From Chromera velia (taxonomy: Eukaryota > Sar > Chromeraceae), in assembly GCA_018398765.1 (NCBI GenBank), contig JAHBMJ010000439.1, positions 31,182 to 43,364 on the forward strand: a stretch of 12,183 nucleotides of DNA, read 5' to 3'. The stretch's first letter is position 1. Each line of letters starts with the position of its first letter. The notes beneath the pieces were generated by a model. That model saw only the letters and a program-made list of their open reading frames with translations. It ran no database searches and was not told where the DNA came from. Below, in pieces: positions 1-8,248 of the stretch. The position numbers and the translations under genes are program-made.

Positions 1-1
1 G

Positions 2-42
<41 letters not shown>

Positions 43-57
43 TGGTGTGTGCGTTGG

Positions 58-99
<42 letters not shown>

Positions 100-119
100 C
101 GTGTGTGTGAGTGCGTGTG
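1..119. repeat. (GT)n microsatellite with GTGC interruptions
   Basis: Almost pure GT dinucleotides broken by GCGT and TTGG units. Open frames here give only Cys-Val repeats and are not coding. If the plus-strand exon at 353 has an upstream exon, this tract lies in the intron between them, reading (TG)n on the coding strand. Confidence 0.95.
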
Positions 120-346
120 TGAGAAAGAGAGAGAGAGGGAGTGATGGAGGCGGGGGGGACCACGTGTGTGCGCTCGTGCGTGCGAATCTGCCATGTGCAT
201 GAGCTCTTGTGATGCGTGCGTCGCTGATTGTGTAAGTAGATAGGCAGTGAATGAGTGAGTGAGTGTGCGAGCGAGTGAGTGAGAGAGAAAGTGAAGGCAC
301 CACTGAATCTATGGAAAAATGAATGAAAACGGGAACGAACAACTGA
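120..346. repeat. GA-rich and GAGT-type simple sequence
   Basis: A short GA run (about 122-140) is followed by mixed sequence and a GAGT/GCGA tetranucleotide stretch (about 247-290). No gene is seen in it. It is either intron or 5' flank of the gene that starts or resumes near 347. Confidence 0.7.
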
Positions 347-898
347 ATGCAGTCACGCTCGAAGTTGACCGAGAGCACGCTCTTGGAGGATGCGGCGTTC
401 ATGAAGCGCAACGTTCGCGTGAAGGCAGACAGGCAGATGGGGTCTGCTCAGGGCCCTGCTGGAGGGTCGGGGTCCGGGGGTGGGAAGGGGGCGGCTGGTG
501 GGGCGGCAGGGGGGGAACTGGACGAGGAGTCCGGATTTACGGAGGACAGGGGGCAGAGGAAGATGCAGTCAGCAATGAAGGTCAGTCAGTCAGTCTAGCT
601 GCAGTGATGATCCACTCCATCTAGTTGTTTGCCTGTCTTTCTCTCTGCCAGTTTTTCGTTTCTGCCATTGTCTGTGGTGTACGCAAATCGAAGAAGAAAA
701 GGCAAAAGGAAGAGATCGCTGCCTGACTTGACTGTCTGCCTGCACGCCTTGTTATTTTTTCTTCCATGCACTTTGTTTGTCGCCTGGTCATCGCAGTTCG
801 TGAGTGATTGCTCTGGTCGTGTGCACGAGCACCCCCAGTCCCACCCATCCCATACACGCACACGTGCATGTGTTCCTTCCTCCTTGTGCACCTGTGGC

Positions 899-938
<40 letters not shown>

Positions 939-978
939 TTGCAGCCAGGATGTTCCTGGGGAAAAAGGAAGAAATTCG

Positions 979-1031
<53 letters not shown>

Positions 1032-1331
1032 ATGTGTGTGGTATGTGTTGTATGCACAGCAGAGCTGCCCAAATGAAATTAACGATACGTCCAGGACAAG
1101 AAGAAAAACATGGAAAGCTCTCTGTCTAACAGATCAGAGAAGAATACAGAAAGAAGAGCAACAGAACGCCTGTACCTTCCCAGTGTTTCTTGAGTGTTCC
1201 CCACACCTTGCAAACTAATTCTTAATTGTTTGATGGTGCCGCCACTGATGTTTTTGCTGCTCGTGTTGCTGCAGATAAGCGAAGCGACCCGCAAGGGCAA
1301 AGACAAAAAGGGAGCGCGCACCCATCGGTGA
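347..1331 (+). CDS. Unidentified small basic protein, two exons (3' end or whole gene)
   Basis: Proposed CDS is join(347 or 353..580, 1275..1331). The first exon encodes a charged stretch (LLEDAAFMKRNVRVKADRQ), then a Gly/Ala-rich run and an acidic patch, and ends at AAG with the donor GTCAGT at 581. The second exon follows a strong acceptor (TTGCTGCAG, 1266-1274). It joins in phase 0 and adds 18 residues rich in Lys and Arg before TGA at 1329-1331. The frame is closed by TGA at 344-346, so the exon begins either at ATG 347 (a 96-residue protein) or after the CAG at 350-352, as a terminal piece of a longer gene extending left. That CAG lacks a pyrimidine tract, so I cannot choose. I do not recognise the family; the tail could be nuclear or nucleic-acid binding, but that is a guess from charge alone. 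The exon pair is supported by matching phase and splice sites, not by homology. Confidence 0.5.
903..933. repeat. (AG)n microsatellite
   Basis: A 31-nt uninterrupted AG run inside the intron 581-1274. It can pair with the TC run at 981-1015. Confidence 0.97.
981..1040. repeat. Compound (TC)n(TG)n microsatellite
   Basis: TC repeats (981-1015) pass directly into TG repeats (1015-1040, one TAT interruption) within the intron of the left gene. On the coding strand the order is TC then TG, the same as in the introns of the minus-strand gene. Confidence 0.97.
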
Positions 1332-1844
1332 AGAGGCGTGGGCGTGCGTCCACCACCGACGGGGGACGGAAAAGGGACCACCAGAGGGGCAGATCGTCCT
1401 TCCCTTCGCTCCTTTCTTCTTTCCTTCCCATTGCGCGACTGAATGAACCATCACTGTTGTATATCACCTCTCTCTCAACGTTCAATCAACGACAGAAAGG
1501 GCCGGCTTGTAGATGGATTGACATTTGGCCTCTGGTTAGCACACTGGGCATGAAGGAGCTTTGGGTGTGTGCTCTTTCATGGGCTTCACCGGAGCAAAGA
1601 GGAATTGGGGATTTTCTCCATTCATAAGCACATCACTGCATACACAATGTGAACTCAGAGTTTATTCCGGATCTTCTGGTAGCGTGCTGTGAGAGTACGT
1701 GCACTTTTGCATTTACACGGGCAACTCTAGGCGTATACGGCCTATATGTTTAACGTAGCTGTATGTATTCGAATCAGGATGCTTTCATGCAGTTTTGGTT
1801 TCATTAAGTTGGGTACCATGTATATATCTTGGTTCGACGTTTCC
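1332..1844. other. Intergenic/3' UTR of left gene
   Basis: After the TGA at 1329 the sequence stays GC-balanced to about 1600 and then becomes AT-richer. An open frame covers 1226-1627 but it crosses the proposed splice site in another frame and looks like chance. No RNA gene or further exon is seen. Confidence 0.5.
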
Positions 1845-2489
1845 ATACTAACTGTTTTTTTTTTAATGTAATTCTATTTGTTTGTACTTATTTGAGACTG
1901 TTAAAATTAAAAATGAAGAAAATTTTGATGAAAACTTTTTTAAAAATAATAGAGGAACTTTTTGATGAAGATACCAGACTATATTTAAAAGTGGGCTAGA
2001 TACTAAACTAAAAACTAGTTCAAACCATTAATTCAGTTAAATATCCTGACTTTAAAAAAATAAATTGATTGTAGAGCCAAATTCTTTTCTTAAGAGCAGT
2101 GTTGGCTGTAGTTGGCTAGCAAATTGGCGCAAGTGTTTATAAATTTGGTTCGACCGTTCAACTTTGACGTAGTTTATCATCATCTAGATCATCATCATCA
2201 TCAGTTCAACGTCATTTGTCTCTTTTTTTGTTATTATGATTTTAAATGCATTAATTTGGTTCAGTCTAGTGTTCTGTTAAACTTTTATGTCACTTTAACT
2301 TCCTATCATTAGCAGTATGAATCCTATCATTTATTTATACTCATTGCAATATCAAAAATCAAACGAATTATCATCCTAAACTAATTGAAAAAAGATGAAG
2401 TTACAAGGATACAATTAGGGAAAAAATGTATAAAGAAAAATAATAATTTCAAAATATATTGTAATAGAAAGACATTGCGCGCAGGGCAC

Positions 2490-2561
2490 GTCTGTATGGC
2501 TAAGTGGTTAGCATGCAGAACTAATATGATGGAAGTCCTTGGTTCAAACCCAAGCAATAAT
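2490..2561 (+). pseudogene. Degenerate tRNA-like sequence (possible tRNA-derived SINE head)
   Basis: A Box A-like TGGCTAAGTGG (2497-2507) and Box B-like GGTTCAAACCC (2541-2551) are correctly ordered and spaced. The T arm is perfect: 5-bp stem 2538-2542 with 2550-2554 and a 7-nt loop. A short D stem (GCT/AGC) can form. The anticodon loop would be CTAATAT, which reads AAT (Ile-like), but its stem is mismatched and the acceptor ends hardly pair. It is therefore a tRNA pseudogene or a tRNA-derived element, not a working tRNA. An organellar origin is possible. Confidence 0.5.
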
Positions 2562-2668
2562 ATTTTTTACGTTTCGATCGATTGATACGTATAAAGCTGT
2601 ATCAGTGTATTTTCATCTTGTAAAGCCCATCCGTTAGCTACAAACTAACACCAGAAAGATATGCATAT

Positions 2669-2753
2669 GCGTTAGCCATAGATACACGTGAGAGGCGTTA
2701 GCCATAGGCTTACATGGGAAAAGAATCGAATTCGCGTTAGCCGTAGGCTAACG
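2669..2753. repeat. Three direct copies of GCGTTAGCC(A/G)TAG
   Basis: Copies start at 2669, 2695 and 2734. The third is also a hairpin: CGTTAGCC (2735-2742), GTA spacer, GGCTAACG (2746-2753), an 8-bp perfect stem. The copies lie about 110-190 nt downstream of the tRNA-like sequence. Confidence 0.7.
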
Positions 2754-2940
2754 TAATATGAAAACACAGATCTGAAAGGTAATTCATGAATTTTGTGGTA
2801 CTACAATCGATTAGAATTCCATGCAGAATTCTATCTAACTCAGATAGCAACTTGACTTGAGCCTTGAGCATCCTTCCAGACTTGAACTCAACTTCGAATA
2901 CTTTAGAGCCAGTACTGAACCTTCAAACCTTGATCCAGTA

Positions 2941-3039
2941 TACCGATACAGGCGTACCGATACACTAGAGCTAGTAGTGAACGATCATTGACTCGTTAAC
3001 TGCATACCGATACGGTATCGGACCTCTGCATACCGATAA
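2941..3039. repeat. Four copies of TACCGATA, one in a palindrome
   Basis: TACCGATA occurs at about 2941, 2954, 3005 and 3031. The third sits in the near-palindrome CCGATAC-G-GTATCGG. Function unknown; it could be part of a degenerate repeat family with the neighbouring GCGTTAGCC copies. Confidence 0.65.
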
Positions 3040-3070
3040 AGAACCTGACTTTTACATATTGATCTAGAAC

Positions 3071-3764
3071 CTTATACTGAGACTGCTCTGTGTCTCTCTT
3101 AGTCTCTAGGCGCCTTCTGTAGATTCTGTCTCCTTCTGGCCAATCGCATCGGAGGAGCACAGAACACTAGAAGTTTAGTTTCAAGACTTAGGCTCTCCAT
3201 CTACTCCCAATGGCCGTCAGTGTCCCTCGGTGCCTGCGCCGCAGCAATAGCACATACTGATGATGGATTCACGTTGATTCACGTGGTACATGCATACTTA
3301 ACGGGAGCTAGGGCGTATCGCGCTCCGGGGCCCCAACCCCTCCAACCCCCAAAGGGATACAAGCGCGTAAAGCATGCATACGTATAACGCGTACAAAGAA
3401 TTTTTTTTTTTTTAAGCCGGTTTTTACGATACAGATGCCGGCATCTGTATTTGAAAATTATGCGTGCAAGCGCGCAGCGATCGATCGACAAATTGCCGAT
3501 CGACGAATATATACGCATGCTATATGAAGCTGATCTATACATGACCTCATCTGCTGTCAAGAGAAAAGACTGCACAGGCAAGACACGCAGCAGGACTGAA
3601 AAGGATTGATCAAAGGGAACACAAGACACACAGACTGAACAGTTAGACCGCAGCACCAGTTGACCAGCCTTCCAGTCACCGACGGCCCGATCATCTTCCG
3701 AGCAGGACAGCTCAATCACCACATCCATCCATCGACGGACCGGCAAACCAGGCCTTGCAGCAAG
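3071..3764 (+). promoter_or_regulatory. 5' flank and presumed promoter/5' UTR of the 3765 gene
   Basis: GC content rises again here. A GCATGCA core (reverse complement of TGCATGC) lies at 3372-3378, about 390 nt upstream of the ATG, and a T-run at about 3402-3413. TGCATGC is an established enriched motif in coccidian promoters, bound by AP2 factors. A 22-bp palindrome lies at 3429-3450. Just before the ATG, CCTTGCAG (3753-3760) could be the acceptor of a 5' UTR intron. No TATA-like element is convincing and the transcription start is not determinable. Confidence 0.35.
3429..3450. repeat. 22-bp perfect palindrome
   Basis: The half-site ATACAGATGCC is followed directly by its exact reverse complement, with no spacer. 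It lies about 315 nt upstream of the ATG at 3765. It may be a dimeric factor site, an element end or a chance cruciform. Confidence 0.8.
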
Positions 3765-5378
3765 ATGGCGACTCCCATGTACACTTCCGCACTCCCTGCT
3801 GCCCCCATGGTCAGTCATGGGTTACGTGGCTGGCTGTCAGCCTTTCCAAACGAAAGCCCGCACGAGGGACTCAGCATCTTCACACAAGTGCACGCACACG
3901 TCGACGTGGTGCATGCATGCAAGTGTACACGTGCAAGGATGCCGGCCTCTTTTCGCAAGAAGCCTTCGGACCCCCTTGCTTCCTGGACGTTCAAACTTCC
4001 GTTCCCTCACCCCTCTTCACGCTCCATGCCTTCCTGCATCGCTTTCAGTTCCCTGAAGAAGTCGTGACCCAAAAGGACAAACGCATGCATGATTCTTACC
4101 TGTATGCGTCCTTCTTGACCGTGTTCTTAATTGCCTGTGTGTGAGAGAATGACTGCAGGGCGCGATCCCCCCACACACCATCCAACCCATGGTGATGGCT
4201 CCCCCTCCTGCCATGCAACCGATGGTCCAGCCCGCAGTGATCAACACCGGCTCTCCTGTGCCTCCTCTGGTCACCTCCACCACTCCCGCAGCATCACCTG
4301 GTCAGTTCACAGCCAGAACATTCACCCATCTCCCTCCCCCTCTCTCTCTATTTCTGTATATATACACACACATGCTTGTGAAAGAAGATTCATCGCCCGA
4401 CTGGAGCTCCGCAGCAAACTTGCCTTGCACTACTCAATCGTATTGGATGGATAGTCCGTCTGTTTCTGTACCAGGTACATGCCAGCGCGCCTCTCTGCCC
4501 GTCTAGCTGTCTGTCTGCTAGCCAGCCAACCTGTCTGCCCGCCTGCCTACTTGTCTGTATGCCTGTCTGCCTCCCTGCCTACCTCTCTAGCTGCCTGCCA
4601 CTTTTCTGCATGCAGGCCTGCCTGCCTGTTTTTCGGTCTGCCTGTCCGTTTGTTTGCCTACGTGCATATCTCTCTGTTTGCTGGTCTGCCGGAGCGCCTG
4701 TTTGTTTGTCTTTCCCTCTTGTCATTGCGCCTCTAAACGAGACAACCTTTCCTGCTGTTTGCTCCTCTCCCGCCCTTTTTCTCTCCCTGAAGAGCCTGTC
4801 TCTTTCCAAATGTGTGTGTGGCTTCCCGTTCGTCCAGTCAGAAAGTGACACTCTTTCAATGACCCCCGTGCCCATACCAAGACGATGAACGAATTCTAAT
4901 GAATTGTGTACAGATGTGTAGACCAACATGTGCAATACTTCTCCATATGCGAGTGTGCGTTTACCGAGACAGCCATATGTGCACTTGTGTGTCCAGAGTC
5001 AAGTTTAGTAGATATCTCATTTGCTTTCCTTTTCTCTCTGCAGCACCCCCCGTTTTGGCCGCCACCACAACCCGCGCCCCCCTTCCTTTCAGCGCCCCCC
5101 CCGCGGTTCTCAGAACGAACCTGATGGGAAGCCTTCCCCCCCCTCCCCCTCTCTACAACACAGCCCCCCCCCGCCTCGGCCTCGCACCGATCACGCACGA
5201 ACTGGCATCGATCGAGTGGGACGAAACAAAGTCAAACGCAACCAAGATTCCAGGAGCACAGGTCGTCGGACGCCGCTTCATCCCTGCTGAGGACAGACCC
5301 AACGTTGCGTACGGACCCCAGCCCGGCGGTGTGTGGTACCTGTCCAACGCTCAATGCAGAGAGTTGGGTCTTCACTAA
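3765..5378 (+). CDS. Pro/Met-rich 173-aa protein with conserved-looking C-terminus (PhIL1-like cortical protein?)
   Basis: Complete three-exon model: join(3765..3809, 4159..4300, 5044..5378). Introns are 349 and 743 nt, both with GTCAGT donors and CTGCAG acceptors (phases 0 and 1). The start GCAAGATGG has a good purine at -3 and G at +4. The product has 173 residues. Residues 1-110 are Pro/Ala/Met-rich and probably disordered, with two QPMV repeats and a five-Pro run near 94-98. Residues about 111-173 look like a compact conserved module (SIEWDETK, VVGRRFIPAEDRP, GGVWYLSNAQCRELGLH), ending at TAA 5376. No signal peptide, membrane helix or catalytic motif is seen. Length, Pro/Met-rich head and coccidian context resemble PhIL1, an inner-membrane-complex/cortical cytoskeleton protein, but I could not compare sequences, so that name is a hypothesis. 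The three exons joining in one frame with good splice sites is strong evidence for the gene itself. Confidence 0.8.
4480..4720. repeat. Imperfect CTGY/CTGCC tetranucleotide repeats in intron 2
   Basis: Irregular CTGT/CTGC/CTAG units, such as CTGTCTGCC, fill the middle of intron 2 (4301-5043). They create long Cys/Leu/Pro/Ala-rich open frames on the plus strand that are artefacts of the repeat. Confidence 0.8.
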
Positions 5379-6700
5379 GCATAGCCAGAAGGAGAAGGAG
5401 GAAGGAGCGGGGGGTTGAAGGAGCTGTGTGGGTGGGAGTGAGAGAGGGGAAGAAGGGGAAGGAGAAGGAGAATGAAGAAGTATTGAGCTTCTCTATCTCA
5501 TTCAATCTTCTTTTCTTTGCCCTCTTGTCTGTCTGTTTGCCTTCATTTGATGTGTCTAGTAAGAAGAGAAGGGTGAAAGGATGATTTTCAGCTCATGCAT
5601 TGACTTGGATGCATGGGTAAGCAGATAGGCACGCACTCGCGCAATACATGGTAGAGTTTCTATCCATCCAGGTGTCCAAACAATCAAGACAAAAATTCCG
5701 TCTTTCTGTGTGCACGATCGAAAAAGAAGAACAAAGAAACAGGCGCAAGGGAAGGAAAAAGAAACAGAAAGCGACAGACAGACACGCACAAGTCGTCGGT
5801 CAAAAATGGGTCAAAGAATCCATCCAGCCATCCATCACCAAACCAACTGATGCCACCACCAACATCCATTCCATTTAAGTATTCTCTGTCGACGTTGCTG
5901 CTGGTCGGTCTTTTCCCTCCCTCCATTGTGTGCTCGATCCCTCGCATCTTTAGACCGCCCGCTCGGTTGAAAGAAAGAGGGATAAATCGAACATCCCACT
6001 CAACCGAAAAATCCACCTCTTACGTTCTTGGTCGAATTCACACTGCCAAACAGAACGAAGAAAGAAAACTCTCAACAGACAAATACACCGAACGGATGAG
6101 GAAGAAAAGAGAAATCTCCTTTCTGTCCGTCATGTCGCCTTTTGCTCGGCGCACGTGTGAATCTCTGCCTGCATTTCTGTCAGTCTCCCTGTCTGTATGT
6201 GAATTCGGTCGGTCTGCTCTGGTCTGTTTGCACGAAAAGGGAGGACCGGGGACCAAGAACGAGAAATGACAGTAGCTAGCGACACAAGAACAAAAACAAG
6301 CAAGTCAACACAAGGAGCGCCGAACGGTCCATCAGTCAGTCAATCACACTGGTTGAGTGCGACCCTTCCCCGGTCGGCCCTTCCTCATTTCTTTTACTGA
6401 AAGAAAACAAAAGAAAAGAAGGACAGGACGTTCTGTCCCCCGGTCTCATTCTCACTACAAAGCTGTTGCTCCCCTCCGATCGCTTCTTCTGTTGCCTGTC
6501 CGGTGGTTTCGTTGATCGATCGAAAAAGAGGGGCCAAAAATCGACAGGAAAGAAGGGGAAAAGAAACGGACACCAGAAAAGCGATCGTTTCACCACGACA
6601 GGAGGGCTCGTACAGCGTGCATAGAAGAGGCAAACACGCAAATAAGGAAGCCATCAAAGACACATCGGTACATGACAGCACACAGATCTGAAAACATGCA
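5379..6700. other. 3' flank of the 3765 gene, no gene seen
   Basis: GC-balanced sequence after the stop, with purine-rich and pyrimidine-rich stretches (about 5385-5480 and 5700-5770). Open frames exist on both strands (for example 5850-6269 plus, 6336-6641 minus), but their composition is low-complexity and none has a splice or domain signal. It is probably 3' UTR and spacer; the poly(A) site cannot be placed. Confidence 0.5.
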
Positions 6701-6917
6701 TGTAGTAGAGCGATCGAATTAAGTTGACAATGGAATTAAGAGTCATTTGCTGCTGGAAAAGCGATGTATTATTTTATATTGGTGTTTTGAAAAATATCAT
6801 TGTAAAACTCAAACATCTATAGTCACTATATATATATAGTTTAGGCAAAACTTTAGCTACATAGTAGTATTCATCATACATAGAAGTCCTAAAATGGATG
6901 ACATCAAATGACTTCAT

Positions 6918-6924
6918 TATATAG

Positions 6925-6975
<51 letters not shown>
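6918..6975. repeat. (TA)n microsatellite
   Basis: About 58 nt of TA dinucleotides with a single TG interruption near 6948, inside the AT-rich island between two convergent genes. Confidence 0.95.
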
Positions 6976-8115
6976 TGATTATTATACGACGCATGTATAA
7001 AACAGTATTAAAATTACCAACTCATGCATAATTCCTAAATATGGCTCAAACTTTTATATCTTCAATGGACTGACAATACTAACTTGAAGATTTCCGAGTC
7101 TTCTAGGATTTTTTATTTTGTTTAAGACTTTAAGTTTTCAAATTTTATAAAATTAATGTCTTACGTCTACTACCTATAACTTAGGCTATAAGTTTGAAAC
7201 TTAATTCCTATAGCTTAATTCTGAAAGTTTAAGCCACCGCTAGAACCACCCTGGTACTAGCCGTGGCACGGTGGCACCGCTTCTATACAGTTGTCTGGAT
7301 TCAAAATGATTGACTCGGAAGTAACTTGAATACCCTAGGTAATGCTAGAAGTAATGAACATCATAATGAAATCTTAATTAGGCTAGTAATTGGACAGATT
7401 CATATAGGCAGGTTCTGACTACGGTCAGACCACTCATGGCATGCTAGCTGTATGTCAGTGCACGACCATGCCATGATGATGCATGATGTTGATCTAGATG
7501 TCGATAATGATGACTAGCAAGATGACTCACTGCTGTGCCGGCCAGCTTAGATAAGTAAACTTTATATCTAGTTTTTTTTATATTATTACTCCAGAGCCGT
7601 TTGCGATCTTTGTTACTCACTGTGCACGCCTGTTTCTATGTGAACGCGACCTTTTCTTCTTCTGTTCGAGTCTTCTATTGCTACCTCCAACGCGCATGCT
7701 GCTCGTGAGCTCACCAAGCAAGCACTTCAGGGGATCTCGCACTTAGCCTTATCTCTAGAGTTGAGTGATTGTCACTGATTGACGATCTCTTGCATGAATA
7801 TGGGCTGCTGGGAGTACGGCTCCACTCTAGCAAAGCCAACTTCATTCATTCATTCATTTTTTAAACTTTAGAAAACACCGTTATAATTTTAAGTTGTTTT
7901 TTTATTTTTATTATACGTGTTAAACTTACATTGAATCTGCTAGATCGATTATAGTACAAATATTGTATTAAAGCTAGTATTAAAGATCACAGTATTATTA
8001 TCTACTAGTAGGTTATTATGATTATGGGTCAACTCAGATCAAGTCGAGTCAATTAAGATGCATAACTAATTGTCACGCCTCAAAAATTGAGTCAAAACTA
8101 GAGTTAAACTTGAAA

Positions 8116-8158
8116 TCACTGACGATGACTAGTCTAAGATTTCACCGACGATGACTAG
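8116..8158. repeat. Direct repeat TCAC(T/C)GACGATGACTAG
   Basis: Two copies of a 17-nt unit, 8116-8132 and 8142-8158, differ at one base. They lie about 90-130 nt downstream of the stop codon of the minus-strand gene. Confidence 0.7.
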
Positions 8159-8248
8159 GCCAATGAATGTTTCAGTTCCTAGTTCAGTTCTTGCGTCCAA
8201 TATTGCGTATATAACTTCACCCGAATCGATCTGACACTAAATTGAAAT

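Larger units (their letters stand above)
1845..3070. other. AT-rich intergenic island
   Basis: From a T-run near 1853 the composition drops to strongly AT-rich (most extreme about 1850-2480), unlike the flanking GC-balanced DNA. No open frame with protein-like composition exists in it. It holds a tRNA-like sequence (2490-2561) and short direct repeats (2669-2753 and 2941-3039). It could be an old mobile or organelle-derived insertion, or simply a compositional island; I recognise no mitochondrial or plastid gene in it. Confidence 0.55.
6700..8248. other. AT-rich island between convergent genes
   Basis: Composition turns AT-rich at about 6720 and remains so, with GC-richer pockets (about 7240-7560 and 7610-7830), up to the stop codon of the minus-strand gene at 8249. 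It contains a (TA)n tract, a short ATTC run (7846-7859) and a 17-nt imperfect direct repeat (8116-8132 and 8142-8158). No coding frame, RNA gene or transposase fragment is recognisable. Part must be the 3' UTR of the minus-strand gene. Confidence 0.6.

Noticed and set aside
1-1040. CRISPR-like or telomeric repeat
   Set aside because: The repeats are simple dinucleotides without spacers, and the unit is not a telomere sequence.
3279-3818. 179-codon minus-strand open frame
   Set aside because: It runs antisense over exon 1 of the 3765 gene and across a T-run (poly-Lys). It has no splice or domain signal, so it is a chance frame.
4479-4888. Cys/Leu/Pro/Ala-rich plus-strand open frames
   Set aside because: Produced by CTGY tetranucleotide repeats inside intron 2.
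5850-6269. 139-codon plus-strand open frame in the 3' flank
   Set aside because: No domain, no splice signals and composition like the surrounding spacer; it is overlapped by equally long minus-strand frames.
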